Of a stretch of 64,000 nucleotides of DNA, positions 31,013 to 40,807 are shown in pieces. Positions within the stretch are counted from its first letter, which is position 1, and each line of letters begins with the position of its first letter. The DNA is from Hyphococcus sp. (GTDB taxonomy: Bacteria > Pseudomonadota > Alphaproteobacteria > Caulobacterales > Parvularculaceae): positions 186,001 to 250,000 of the forward strand of contig JANQON010000005.1 of assembly GCA_028289605.1 (NCBI GenBank), read 5' to 3'. The notes below the pieces were generated by a model. It had not been told where the DNA came from. It saw nothing but the letters and a program-made list of their open reading frames with translations, and made no database searches. A program made the position numbers and the translations under genes.

Positions 31013-31198
31013 TCACCCCTCATCATCATCCTTCTTATGCCCGTCGAGAAACGCGCCCTGTTTTTTCGCCTCGGCGTCCTCCATGGCGACGTCGTCCTTG
31101 CGTCGGCCGTATTTGACGCGGTTTTCTTCCGCCTGTTTTTCTTTCTCGGCCCGGGCCTTCTTTTTCCGGAAGCGATTGAGATTGACAACGTTGCTCAC
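31013..31198 (-). CDS. DUF4169 family protein
   Basis: MSNVVNLNRFRKKKARAEKEKQAEENRVKYGRRK. Confidence 0.85.
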   Translation of the reverse strand: MSNVVNLNRFRKKKARAEKEKQAEENRVKYGRRKDDVAMEDAEAKKQGAFLDGHKKDDDEG

Positions 31199-31953
31199 AA
31201 GCCGATCTCCGCGCAGAGTTTTTTGCCCAGCTGTTCCTTAAGCTGTTTGCCGGGAACTTCCTCAAAATCGCCCTTCGCCAGTTTGCCGAGTTGAAACGGT
31301 CCGTAGGCGGTGCGAATGAGCCGGTTCACATGCAGGTCGAGGTAGCGCATGAGATTGCGCACCTCCCGGTTTTTGCCTTCGTTAATTGAGAGCGTTATCC
31401 AGCTGTTGCCGCCCTGGACCTGATCGAGCTGCGCGCGCACCGGGCCGTAAGCGACGCCGTCGATCTCAACGCCGTCTTTCAAGGCGTCGAGGGCTTTTTG
31501 CGTCGTGCGGCCATAGGCGCGCACCCGGTAGCGCCGGGTCCAGCCTGTCGACGGCAATTCGAGGGCGCGCGCGAGACCGCCGTCATTGGTCAACAGCAAC
31601 AGCCCTTCGGTCGTCAAATCCAGGCGTCCTACCGAAATGACCCGGGGCAGGCGGCCCTCAAGGGCTTTGAACACTGTTGCGCGCCCTTGCGGATCCTTGT
31701 GGGTCGTTACGAGGCCGTCCGGCTTGTGATAGCGCCACAGCCGCGGCGCGGCGGGTTTGCCGACCCGGGTCCCGTCGACCCTGATGTCCATGTCGGGGGT
31801 CACCTTGAACGCCGGGGTTGTCAGGGTCTCGCCGTTGACGGTGACGACCCCCTGTTCAATCAGGCGTTCGACTTCCCGGCGCGAGGCGACCCCTGCGCGG
31901 GCGAGATATTTGGCGATGCGTTCGCCTTCCTGGTCGGCGAGAGATTGGGTCAT
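31195..31953 (-). CDS. Pseudouridine synthase, RluB-like
   Basis: S4 domain RIAKYLARAGVASRREVERLIEQG; VGRLDLTTEGLLLLTNDG. Confidence 0.92.
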   Translation of the reverse strand: MTQSLADQEGERIAKYLARAGVASRREVERLIEQGVVTVNGETLTTPAFKVTPDMDIRVDGTRVGKPAAPRLWRYHKPDGLVTTHKDPQGRATVFKALEGRLPRVISVGRLDLTTEGLLLLTNDGGLARALELPSTGWTRRYRVRAYGRTTQKALDALKDGVEIDGVAYGPVRAQLDQVQGGNSWITLSINEGKNREVRNLMRYLDLHVNRLIRTAYGPFQLGKLAKGDFEEVPGKQLKEQLGKKLCAEIGL

Positions 31954-32000
31954 GATGCGCCCTCCTAGCATTGCAGCGCGGCCCGCGCGATAGTCCCGCG

Positions 32001-32456
32001 ATGAAGAGCGACGAAACCTATATGCGTCTTGCCCTCGATGCGGCGCGCCAGGCTGGAGAGGCGGGCGAGGTGCCGGTGGGCGCGGCCCTGGTCTCGGCCG
32101 CCGGCGACGTTGTCGCCGTTGCCGGCAATAACACGGTCAGCGCCCATGACCCGACGGGGCATGCGGAGATCCGCGCGTTGCGGCAGGCCGCGCAGACGCT
32201 GAAAAACTATCGCCTGCCGGAAACGACGCTCTACGTCACGCTGGAGCCCTGCGTCATGTGCACCGGCGCGATTTCCTTCGCGCGCGTGGCGCGGGTGGTC
32301 ATCGCCGCCTCGGATCCCAAGGGAGGCGCGATCTGGCATGGTCCGAAATTCTTCGAGCAGCCCACCTGTCACTGGCGTCCAGAAGTCGCGCAAGGGCCTT
32401 TCGCGGATGAGGCGGGCGCCCTGCTGAAGGACTTTTTCCGGGCCCGGCGGTCATGA
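32001..32456 (+). CDS. tadA: tRNA adenosine(34) deaminase
   Basis: PTGHAEIRALRQAAQ, TLEPCVMCTGAI. Confidence 0.93.
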   Translation: MKSDETYMRLALDAARQAGEAGEVPVGAALVSAAGDVVAVAGNNTVSAHDPTGHAEIRALRQAAQTLKNYRLPETTLYVTLEPCVMCTGAISFARVARVVIAASDPKGGAIWHGPKFFEQPTCHWRPEVAQGPFADEAGALLKDFFRARRS

Positions 32457-32490
32457 CCGCTACAGGTAAAATCGCAAAAGGGGTGAGACT

Positions 32491-32904
32491 ATGAAACGGC
32501 TTCTTTTTCTTGAAGGCCTCTCCCGGTTTTCCGATCTCAGTCTTCTGCTGTTGAGATTGCTGACCGGCGCCTTCCTCGTCTGGGGCGTATGGGACAATAT
32601 TGTCAGCGCTGAGCGTATGGCGGAATTTGCAAGTTTCATGGCGCAGTTCGGCTTTCCGGCAGCGTCGATCCTGGCGCCCTTGTCGGTCTATGCGCAATTC
32701 ACCTGCGGCGTTCTGTTGATCGCCGGGCTTTTCACCCGCGGGGCCGGCGTTGTTATGGCGGTCCATTTCGTCGTCGGATTTTTGATGGTGCATTTGGCGG
32801 ACGACTTCCGGGCGCAATTCCCGGCGCTCGTCCTTGTCTTTGTCAGCCTTCATTTCGCCGCCGCCGGCGGCGGGCGTTTCGCCTTGGACCGGCTTTTTCG
32901 CTGA
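32491..32904 (+). CDS. DoxX family membrane protein
   Basis: LLLLRLLTGAFLVWGVWDN..QFGFPAASILAPLSVYAQFTCGVLLIAGL. Confidence 0.75.
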   Translation: MKRLLFLEGLSRFSDLSLLLLRLLTGAFLVWGVWDNIVSAERMAEFASFMAQFGFPAASILAPLSVYAQFTCGVLLIAGLFTRGAGVVMAVHFVVGFLMVHLADDFRAQFPALVLVFVSLHFAAAGGGRFALDRLFR

Positions 32905-32969
32905 CTGCGCTTTCTGCTTTCAGCGCGCGCCGTCCGCGCTATCATATTGGCGGAAATTAGGAGCGGCAT

Positions 32970-33551
32970 TTGCCCACGCTGCCAGACAAAAACCAACTAT
33001 TGCGCGACGTGGTTCCCTATCGCGGGAAATGGGGCCCTCGGCCCGCAGATGTCACGCCCGAACCGGCTGAACCCGGCGAGGAATCGGTTTGGGATTATCC
33101 CCGGCCGCCGGAAGTGCGTCCCGCGCTCGCGCCGGCCCGGGTTGTGTTCGACGGCCGGGATCTGGCTTCATCGACGCGCGCCTTGCGCGTGGTCGAGACC
33201 GCAGGCGCGCCGGTCTATTATTTTCCGCCGGAGGATGTCGACGAAACCATGCTCGAAGCGGGCGCTGATATATCCGTATGCGAATGGAAAGGCGCGGCCG
33301 TCTATTATCATGCCGTCTCCGGCGACAAGCGTTCTGAAAACGCCGCCTTCGCCTATCCCGATCCGCTCGACGATCTGGGGTGCGGCTTTTCGCGCATCGC
33401 CGGCTGGTACGGCTTCTATCCAGGACGGGTCGATGCGTGTAGCGTCGGCGACGAAGCCGTTTCGCCCCAGCCCGGCGCGATCTACGCCGGCTGGGTTACA
33501 TCATCGATCAAAGGACCGATCAAAGGCGCGCCCGGCACGGGCCATTGGTAA
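32970..33551 (+). CDS. DUF427 domain-containing protein
   Basis: [35 protein letters not shown]...[14 protein letters not shown] start. Confidence 0.8.
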   Translation: MPTLPDKNQLLRDVVPYRGKWGPRPADVTPEPAEPGEESVWDYPRPPEVRPALAPARVVFDGRDLASSTRALRVVETAGAPVYYFPPEDVDETMLEAGADISVCEWKGAAVYYHAVSGDKRSENAAFAYPDPLDDLGCGFSRIAGWYGFYPGRVDACSVGDEAVSPQPGAIYAGWVTSSIKGPIKGAPGTGHW

Positions 33552-33570
33552 TCATTGGAGGAAAGACACC

Positions 33571-34794
33571 ATGGAATTTGAGTATTCCGACCGCTGCAAA
33601 GACTATCTCGCCCGCGTGCGCGCCTTCATGGACGCCCATGTCTATCCGGGCGAAGAGACCTATTTTCGCCAGCACGCCGAGTTTGGACCGAATGAAGGGC
33701 GCTGGAAAGTGCCCGCGGTCATTGACGAGCTGAAAGACAAAGCCAAATCGGAAGGCCTCTGGAACCTCTTCCATCCGTATAAGGAATGGGGCCCCGGCCT
33801 TTCCAACGCGGACTACGCCCCGCTCGCCGAAGAGATGGGACGGTGTCACATCGGGCCTGAGGTCTTCAATTGCGCCGCGCCGGATACGGGCAATATGGAA
33901 GTTCTGATGAAATACGGCACGCCCGAACAGCAGGAAGAATGGCTGCAGCCCCTGCTCGACGGCAAGATCCGCTCGGCGTTCCTGATGACCGAGCCCGCGG
34001 TGGCCTCGTCGGACGCGACCAATATCGAGACCGACATCATTCGCGATGGTGATGAGTATGTGATCAACGGCGTAAAGTGGTGGTCGTCCGGCGCCGGCGA
34101 TCCGCGCTGCAAGGTCTTCATCGTCATGGGCAAGACCGACAAGTCGGCCGCCCGCCATCAGCAACAGTCGATGATCCTCGTGCCAGCCGACGCGCCGGGC
34201 GTAAAGATCCTCCGCCACCTGCCGGTTTTCGGTTACGACGACGCGCCCCACGGCCATATGGAGGTGGAGCTCAAAGACGTGCGCGTGCCGGCCTCGAACA
34301 TTTTGCTGGGCGAAGGTCGCGGGTTCGAAATCGCTCAGGGCCGTCTCGGGCCGGGGCGGATCCACCATTGCATGCGCACCATCGGCGCCGCTGAGGTCGC
34401 GCTGGAAAAAATGGTTCAACGCCTTGTCACGCGCGAGGCCTTTGGCAAGCCGATCTACAAACAGACGGTTTGGGAACAGCGCGTCGCCGAGGCGCGCATC
34501 GACATCGAAATGTCACGGCTGTTGACGCTCAAAGCGGCGTGGATGATGGACAAGGTCGGCAACAAGGCCGCGCAACAGGAAATCGCGATGATCAAGGTCG
34601 CCGCTCCGCGCATGGCCTTGAAGATCATCGACGACGCGATCCAGGCCCATGGCGGCGGCGGGGTGAGCAACGATTTCGGCCTCGCCTATCGCTACGCCGG
34701 CATCCGAACCCTGCGTCTCGCGGACGGTCCGGACGAAGTCCACTGCCGCGCGATTTCTAGGATTGAGTTCAAGAAGCACTCGAACGCGGTGTAG
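33571..34794 (+). CDS. Acyl-CoA dehydrogenase family protein
   Basis: [59 protein letters not shown]. Confidence 0.93.
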   Translation: MEFEYSDRCKDYLARVRAFMDAHVYPGEETYFRQHAEFGPNEGRWKVPAVIDELKDKAKSEGLWNLFHPYKEWGPGLSNADYAPLAEEMGRCHIGPEVFNCAAPDTGNMEVLMKYGTPEQQEEWLQPLLDGKIRSAFLMTEPAVASSDATNIETDIIRDGDEYVINGVKWWSSGAGDPRCKVFIVMGKTDKSAARHQQQSMILVPADAPGVKILRHLPVFGYDDAPHGHMEVELKDVRVPASNILLGEGRGFEIAQGRLGPGRIHHCMRTIGAAEVALEKMVQRLVTREAFGKPIYKQTVWEQRVAEARIDIEMSRLLTLKAAWMMDKVGNKAAQQEIAMIKVAAPRMALKIIDDAIQAHGGGGVSNDFGLAYRYAGIRTLRLADGPDEVHCRAISRIEFKKHSNAV

Positions 34795-34819
34795 GGGCGG
34801 GGCCAGTCCATTTCTTCGT

Positions 34820-34957
34820 CCGCTCATCCCGGCGCCGACAAAAGCCCGCTCATTCCGGCGAATGCCGGAATCTCCAACGGCTAACTTCCAATGCGCCGAA
34901 TGAGATCCCGGCTTTCGCCGGGATGAGCGGATACTTACTTGATGCCGGGATGAGCGG
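34820..34957. repeat. Family-1 intergenic palindrome R6, degenerate/compound
   Basis: Multiple partial arms (cgctcatcccggcg, cgctcattccggcgaatgccggaa, atcccggctttcgccgggatgagcgg, ccgggatgagcgg). Confidence 0.8.
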
Positions 34958-35018
34958 ATTTTTAATCGGCGCCAACGCGCGCTACAGTCCCCGCGCGCGA
35001 TAACAGGAACCGCCGCCC

Positions 35019-35333
35019 ATGGACAATCTCGAACCTTATCAGATCTGGCTTTTGACGGCGGCGGCGGCCTATGTCGGGTTTCTCGTCGGGCGGGCCACCG
35101 CCAACCGCAATGGGGCGTCGAGAGAAGAACGGGCGTTCCAGACGCAGATGAACGCGGAATCGGTTTTTTCCGCCCTCAATGAGTCGACGAAGGCCGATGT
35201 CGACCGTCTTATCCAGGACGGCAAGATCATCCACGCTGTGAAGGTCGTGCGCGAGGCCACCGGGAAGGGATTGAAGGAATCCAAGGAAGCCGTCGACTGG
35301 AGGCGCGCCATGATCAAGAGCAGCGGTCCTTAA
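35019..35333 (+). CDS. Membrane-anchored protein with ribosomal L7/L12 C-terminal-like domain
   Basis: N-terminal TM; DGKIIHAVKVVREATGKGLKESKEAVD. Confidence 0.75.
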   Translation: MDNLEPYQIWLLTAAAAYVGFLVGRATANRNGASREERAFQTQMNAESVFSALNESTKADVDRLIQDGKIIHAVKVVREATGKGLKESKEAVDWRRAMIKSSGP

Positions 35334-35344
35334 CGGAGACGCCG

Positions 35345-36037
35345 ATGCCTGACTTCGACGGTTTGCCCGCCGACTATTTCAAGTTTTTCAACGAGCTCAA
35401 AGCCAACAACAACCGCGAATGGTTCAACGACAACAAGCCGCGCTTCCGGGAAAGCGTGCAGGAGCCGCTGGCGGCCTTTGTCGAAGCCATGGCGCCGGGC
35501 CTGAAAAAAATTTCCAAACACATCGTCGCCGATCCGCGATTGAATGGCGGTTCGGTCTTTCGCATCTACAAGGATGTGCGGTTCTCCAAGGACAAGACGC
35601 CATACAAGACCCATGGGGCGGTGCAGTTCCGTCATGCGCTTGGCAAGGACGCGCACGCTCCAGGGTTTTACGTTCATCTTGCGCCGGATAAAATTTTCTA
35701 TGGCGGCGGGATTTGGCAGCCGCCCTCGCCGGCGTTGCTGCAGATCCGGGAAGCGATCCGCGACAAGGGCGCCGCCTGGAAAAAAGCGACGACCGGGGCG
35801 GCGTTTCAACAACGCTTTAAGGGCGTGCGGGGCGACCAACTGACCCGCCCGCCGCGCGGGTTTGACGCCGACGCGCCAAATCTGGATGACATCAAGCGCA
35901 AAAGCTTTTTCGCCATGGCCGAAGCAAAACCGGCGGCGTCGAAAAAAGCAGACTTTGTCGACGACGTAACGGCGACCTTCAAGGACGCCAAGCCGATGAT
36001 GAAGTTCCTCTGCGACGCTTTGGGCGCGCCGTTTTAG
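35345..36037 (+). CDS. DUF2461 (TIGR02453) family protein
   Basis: FFNELKANNNREWFNDNKPRF, FRIYKDVRFSKDKTPYKTH, GGGIWQP. Confidence 0.9.
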   Translation: MPDFDGLPADYFKFFNELKANNNREWFNDNKPRFRESVQEPLAAFVEAMAPGLKKISKHIVADPRLNGGSVFRIYKDVRFSKDKTPYKTHGAVQFRHALGKDAHAPGFYVHLAPDKIFYGGGIWQPPSPALLQIREAIRDKGAAWKKATTGAAFQQRFKGVRGDQLTRPPRGFDADAPNLDDIKRKSFFAMAEAKPAASKKADFVDDVTATFKDAKPMMKFLCDALGAPF

Positions 36038-36047
36038 GGAGACCCCC

Positions 36048-36551
36048 ATGATCAGCCCCGACTACCTGCGTCTGATGGCCCGTTACAATCGTTGGCAGAA
36101 CGAAAGCCTCTATGGCGCCGCGGAGACGTTGAGCGATGAAGCGCGCAAGGAAAATCGCGGCGCGTTTTTCCGCTCCATCCACGAAACCCTGTGTCATATT
36201 CTGTGGGCGGATAAAATATGGATGAGCCGGTTTTCCGACTATCCCGCGCCGGAGGGCGGCATCCCGTCCTCGATGGCGCTGCATGTGGACTGGGCGCCCC
36301 TGTGCACGGATCGTCGCGAGACCGACGAAGCGATTATCGACTGGGCCGCGGGGCTCTCGCCCGCTGATATTGATGGCGACTTCAGCTGGTATTCCGGCGC
36401 CATGGGCGCGGAGCTTTCCCGGCCGCGCGGGCTGCTATATGCGCACATGTTCAATCACCAGACCCATCACCGCGGTCAGGTGCACGCCATGCTCACCGCC
36501 GTCGGGGCGAGCCCGGAGGATACGGATATCCCGTTCATGCCGGGGGTTTGA
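36048..36551 (+). CDS. DinB family protein
   Basis: RYNRWQNESLYGAAETL..IHETLCHILWADKIWMSR..HMFNHQTHHRGQVHAML. Confidence 0.9.
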   Translation: MISPDYLRLMARYNRWQNESLYGAAETLSDEARKENRGAFFRSIHETLCHILWADKIWMSRFSDYPAPEGGIPSSMALHVDWAPLCTDRRETDEAIIDWAAGLSPADIDGDFSWYSGAMGAELSRPRGLLYAHMFNHQTHHRGQVHAMLTAVGASPEDTDIPFMPGV

Positions 36552-36569
36552 GGGGGTTACAAAAATACT

Positions 36570-36609
36570 CCGCTCATCCCGGCGAAAGCCGGGATGAGCG
36601 GATTTTTTT
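36570..36609. terminator. Minimal family-1 palindrome (R7) acting as likely terminator
   Basis: ccgctcatcccggcgaaagccgggatgagcgg + ttttttt, between convergent genes. Confidence 0.75.
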
Positions 36610-36630
36610 GGCGGCCGCGACCCTCTCCCC

Positions 36631-38022
36631 CTACCGCAAATCCCCCCGCGTAATCATCCACAACCTCACGCTGAGCATCACCGACGCGCTGGCGAGGCCG
36701 GCCAGCAGGCCGTACCAGACGCCTTTGGCGCCGACCGGCGTGCCGAGTCCCAACCACGCTGAGATCGTGAACCCGATCACCCAATAGCTGACAAAGGTGA
36801 TCACCATCGGTATACGGACGTCTTTCAATCCCCGTAGCGCCTGGTTGGCGGCGACCTGGGTCGCGTCAAAGAGTGCGAACGCTGCGGCGATCGGCAGGAA
36901 CGTGGCGACGAGCGCGATGACATTGGCGTTCGCCGCCTCATCGGCGTCGAGATAGAGCCCGGCGATAAAGTGCGGCGCGGCCATCATCGGGATCGCGACC
37001 AGCATGATCGCGCCGATGCAGGCGAGGATCGAGACGAGCGCCGCCCGGCGCACGCCGTCCGCGTCCTTAGCGCCCGCCTGCAGTCCAACACGCGTTGCGC
37101 CGGCCATGGCGAGGCCTAAGGGAGCCATGAAGGCGACGGCCGCGACGTTGAGCGCAACCTGATAGGCGGCGACTTCGTCGACGCCGATGCGGCCCATCAA
37201 CAGCACCGCAGCGTTGAACAACATCGCTTCGAACGCGAAGGTGATCCCGATCGGCCAGCCGAGGCGAAAGACCTCGCGCAGGCGTTCCCAATCGGGATGC
37301 AGCGCCCGGGTGAACAGGTCGAACTTCGCGCTCTCCTTTTCCATTTTCGCGTACGCGACCAGCAAAAAGAACCCGAGCGCATGGGATAAGGACGAGGCGA
37401 TGCCGGCGCCCACAAGCTCCAGGCGCGGAAAGCCAAAGTTCCCGTAGATCAGGAGATAGTTGAGGAAGGCGTTCACCACCGTGGTGCCGATGATGAAATA
37501 GAGCGGCGCGCGCGTGCGCGCGATCGCGGCGAGAAAGTTCCGCATCGCAATGACGCCGAGCGCAAAGGGCAACCCCGGCGCGAGCGCCAGCACGTAAGGC
37601 TCCGCCATCTTCGCCAGATGCGGCGGCTGTCCGAACGCCAGCTCGATTTCTTCGGTGAAGGCGAACACCAGAACCGCCGGCACGCAGAAGATAACGCTCG
37701 CCCACAGCCCCATGCGTACAGAGCGGCGCGCGTCCTTGTAGTTTTCCCGGTCCGCGCCCAGGGTTTGCGACACAAGCGGCGTCACCGCCATGGCCGGACC
37801 GAGGCCCAACAGGAACATGGCGTAGAATACGACGAGACCGAGGGAGGCGGCGGCGAGATAATCGGGCCCCAGACGCCCGATCATCAAGACGTCAACCGTT
37901 TGGATCGAAAATTGGACGAGCTGGGTCGCAGCCATGGGAAGCCCAAGGCTCATCAACGCGAGAAACTCGCGCCGCCAGGGGCCCGAACGGGCGCCCGGCG
38001 CAGTGATGTGCGTTCCAGACAT
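36631..38022 (-). CDS. MATE family efflux transporter
   Basis: 12-TM; GLPMAATQLVQFSIQTVDVLMIGRLGPDYLAAASLG. Confidence 0.92.
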   Translation of the reverse strand: MSGTHITAPGARSGPWRREFLALMSLGLPMAATQLVQFSIQTVDVLMIGRLGPDYLAAASLGLVVFYAMFLLGLGPAMAVTPLVSQTLGADRENYKDARRSVRMGLWASVIFCVPAVLVFAFTEEIELAFGQPPHLAKMAEPYVLALAPGLPFALGVIAMRNFLAAIARTRAPLYFIIGTTVVNAFLNYLLIYGNFGFPRLELVGAGIASSLSHALGFFLLVAYAKMEKESAKFDLFTRALHPDWERLREVFRLGWPIGITFAFEAMLFNAAVLLMGRIGVDEVAAYQVALNVAAVAFMAPLGLAMAGATRVGLQAGAKDADGVRRAALVSILACIGAIMLVAIPMMAAPHFIAGLYLDADEAANANVIALVATFLPIAAAFALFDATQVAANQALRGLKDVRIPMVITFVSYWVIGFTISAWLGLGTPVGAKGVWYGLLAGLASASVMLSVRLWMITRGDLR

Positions 38023-38112
38023 GATCGACCATACGTTCTTCAACAACCGCATTGCTTTGGCGGGAGCAGGGGTTTAGCGCGGGCTGGATGGGAAGGGAAG
38101 CCTGCAATTGCG

Positions 38113-38266
38113 CCGCTCATTCCGTCAGACGGGGTTGGGGCCCCGTCTGACCCCGCGCGCGAAGGCGCGCTGTTCAATATTTGACCGCTTTGCGGTCGGG
38201 CCGGAATCTCCTGCGACACGCGTCGAGCAAGCGTCATGAGATCCCGGCTTTCGCCGGCATGAGCGG
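38113..38266. repeat. Family-1 palindrome R8 with inserted hairpins
   Basis: Arm ctcattccg interrupted by gtcagacgggg/ccccgtctgac hairpin and by ccgcgcgcgaaggcgcgc...gaccgctttgcggtcggg module. Confidence 0.8.
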
Positions 38267-38355
38267 TTTTTTATGGCCGCGCTGGTGGGCTGCAACAACC
38301 AGTCGCAGTTTTGTCTTTGCGCCATCGTGCAAGCCCAGACGGCTCAGCTTGTTGC

Positions 38356-38369
38356 TTGATCCACATCAA
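38356..38369. promoter_or_regulatory. FNR/FixK-type box TTGAT-CCAC-ATCAA
   Basis: Perfect TTGATN4ATCAA; 41.5 bp from TSS predicted from TATTTA at 38392-38397; gene starts at 38440. Confidence 0.65.
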
Positions 38370-38439
38370 CCAGCGCGCGCTTCGCGCCGGCTATTTATCG
38401 CGGCGTTGATCATGATCTCCAGTATTGGTGAAACGGACC

Positions 38440-38829
38440 ATGTCGGAAGAACACCCAAACCTTTCCGTCCTGAAGCGATTTAATCCGGCAGACGTCGCGG
38501 GGTCGGCGGACGTGCTTTCAGAAGACGTCGTGTTTCATTTTTTCAACCCGGCACTGCCGGACATGCAAGGGGACTATGTCGGCCGCGACGGGTTGCAGAC
38601 CTTCTTTGCAAAAATGGCGGAGAGGACAAACGGCTCCTTCAAGGTCGATCCGGTGTCCGCCATCGCCATGGGCGATGAACTTGTTGTCACCCATGTGAAG
38701 GACACCATGACCTTTCCGAACCAGCAGGTCGAAGTCGACGCCGTTGTCGTGTGGCGTATTCTTGAAGGGCGCATCGTGGAAGCCTGGGATATTCCCGCGG
38801 TTCATACGGCGAAAACGACGGCGTTGTGA
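38440..38829 (+). CDS. NTF2/SnoaL-like protein
   Basis: DVVFHFFNPALPDMQGDYVGRDGLQTFFAKMAE..WRILEGRIVEAWDIPA. Confidence 0.8.
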   Translation: MSEEHPNLSVLKRFNPADVAGSADVLSEDVVFHFFNPALPDMQGDYVGRDGLQTFFAKMAERTNGSFKVDPVSAIAMGDELVVTHVKDTMTFPNQQVEVDAVVVWRILEGRIVEAWDIPAVHTAKTTAL

Positions 38830-38901
38830 TCGGTAATTACGGCACTGCTTTTGGCTTGTTTCAATGAGAACAAGGCGCTTCACATCCCCGTCGACATCCC
38901 G

Positions 38902-39345
38902 CTAGCGCTCGTCCTCCATCAGGACGCGCTCGAGGATCGCCGCGAACATCGCTTTCTCGTCTCTGGACAAACCGTTGAACAGCCCGTCCACGATTACGGT
39001 GAGCACGTCCTTTATGCTCTCCACTTGGTCTCTGCCCGATTTGGTTAAACTCAACAGGGACACGCGGCCATCGGTGGGACTTGTTTCCCGGGTCAGAAGG
39101 CCTTTGCGCTCGAACCTCTGAATCAGGCGGGAGATTTGGGACTTGTCCCGTCCCAACGCGGCGACAACGGACTGGATATCAACCGAACCGCGCTCGCCGA
39201 TCGTCAATAGCAGCATGCCGCCGAGCGGTCCGACCTGGTGATGGTCGAAGTCGGCCGCGCGCGGCTGCAGTTCCGCATGGATGCGCCGCATCAGCCGATC
39301 AATGTTCAAGGCCAGCAGCGTTGGTTCGGTTGAGCCCTTTTTCAT
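38902..39345 (-). CDS. MarR family transcriptional regulator
   Basis: LTIGERGSVDIQSVVAALGRDKSQISRLIQRFERKGLLTRETSPTDGRVSLLSLTKSG. Confidence 0.88.
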   Translation of the reverse strand: MKKGSTEPTLLALNIDRLMRRIHAELQPRAADFDHHQVGPLGGMLLLTIGERGSVDIQSVVAALGRDKSQISRLIQRFERKGLLTRETSPTDGRVSLLSLTKSGRDQVESIKDVLTVIVDGLFNGLSRDEKAMFAAILERVLMEDER

Positions 39346-39366
39346 TTAGTTGACATTATCCACTAA
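39346..39366. promoter_or_regulatory. Candidate MarR-type operator
   Basis: TTAGT-N11-ACTAA inverted repeat abutting the MarR start, in a divergent intergenic region. Confidence 0.4.
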
Positions 39367-39431
39367 CTCAGACAGGATTGTTTCTGCTTCGAGCGCAATT
39401 GTAACGCCGACTTCTACAGCGAGGCCGAACC

Positions 39432-39887
39432 ATGTCACAAACACATTCTCTCGCGCTCAAAGCGGCGTCCGTGCTCTGGGTGATCTGGGGATTGGTGCAC
39501 ATCCTGGCGGGATTGATCGTGATCCCCGCCGATGCGAGCGGCGGCTTTGCGGCGATCGCCGATGCAGTTCCCCCTGAGGCGCTGAAAGCGGATTACCATC
39601 CGGCGGTGAACGGCATTCTCGATCAACATGGCTGGAATCTATTATGGGGCGGCGCCGCGACGCTCGTCGGCGCGATTTTCATTTGGCGACGCAATCTCAC
39701 CGCAATCTGGGTCACGGGGCTGATCGGCGGCATGCTTGATCTCGGTTATCTGATTTTTGTCGATATCCCCGGCTATGTAAATTTTGTGCCTGGCACGGTC
39801 ATGACATTGGTCTCCGGTTCGGCGATTATCTTAAGCTTCTGGGTTTGGCTGTCGGTGCGAAACCGGCCATCGGTTTCTGGCGGATAA
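39432..39887 (+). CDS. Small four-helix membrane protein
   Basis: Repeated hydrophobic segments (LWVIWGLVHILAGLIVI ...). Confidence 0.7.
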   Translation: MSQTHSLALKAASVLWVIWGLVHILAGLIVIPADASGGFAAIADAVPPEALKADYHPAVNGILDQHGWNLLWGGAATLVGAIFIWRRNLTAIWVTGLIGGMLDLGYLIFVDIPGYVNFVPGTVMTLVSGSAIILSFWVWLSVRNRPSVSGG

Positions 39888-39955
39888 CAGACGTAGGCTG
39901 CTTTGCGCACAGCGTTAACTGACGACGCTACGCCGTCGTCGAACCAAAACAGCCC

Positions 39956-40774
39956 CTAATCCGTCAAAAAAGGCCCCACAATCTTACTCCGCGCGGCGAC
40001 GGCGGAAACGGCGTCGAATCGCCCGCCCTCCAGAATATCCTTCGCCTCGCCAAGCGTTCCGTAGGCTGAGTAGGCAAGGGCGCCGCCGATGGAGAGCCGT
40101 GCGACGCCGGCCTCGGCGAACTCTTCCACGGAATGCTGCAAGAGCCTGCCGATGACCAAAACGTTCACCGGTTTGGAAACACTGGCGCAAACCTCGCGCA
40201 CCGCATCCAGATCAGGCAAGCCCGGCGCGAAGAGGACGTCGGCGCCGGCGGCTTCGAATTGCTGCAGCCGGTCGATGACGTCAGCGAGTTTCGGCTCGCC
40301 CCAGAGATAAGCTTCCGCGCGCGCGGTCAGCACAAAGCCCGTCTTCGCGCGCCGCGCTTCATTTTCAGCCGCGACGATGCGTTCGGCGGCGAGGTTTTGT
40401 TCGAAGATCGGGTTGTCCGGATCGCCGGTGGAATCTTCGATCGAGCCGCCGGCGAGCCCGGTGTCGATGGCGCGAACAATGGTCTCGCCGACCTCGTGAG
40501 GCTCGACCGCCCAGCCGTTTTCCAGATCCGCTGAGACCGGAATGTCGACGGCGGCGGCGACCTCGCGGCAATGGACGATCGCTTCGTCGGCGCTGACGCG
40601 ATAGTCGCGCCGACCCTTGGTGAGCGCAAAGCCGGAACTGGTCGTCGCAATCGCCGCAAATCCCAGCCCTTCGAGGATGCGCGCGGACCCCGCGTCCCAG
40701 CAGTTCGGTATGACGAAGGGCGCACCTGATTTATGCATGGCTTTGAAGGCGGCGGATTTTTCGGCGACGGACAT
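39956..40774 (-). CDS. Isocitrate lyase/PEP mutase family protein
   Basis: FVIPNCWDAGSARILEGLGFAAIATTSSG, DLENGW, EDSTGD. Confidence 0.92.
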   Translation of the reverse strand: MSVAEKSAAFKAMHKSGAPFVIPNCWDAGSARILEGLGFAAIATTSSGFALTKGRRDYRVSADEAIVHCREVAAAVDIPVSADLENGWAVEPHEVGETIVRAIDTGLAGGSIEDSTGDPDNPIFEQNLAAERIVAAENEARRAKTGFVLTARAEAYLWGEPKLADVIDRLQQFEAAGADVLFAPGLPDLDAVREVCASVSKPVNVLVIGRLLQHSVEEFAEAGVARLSIGGALAYSAYGTLGEAKDILEGGRFDAVSAVAARSKIVGPFLTD

Positions 40775-40807
40775 TGTGCGGGTCTCCTTATGGTTATCTC
40801 GGTTCTA

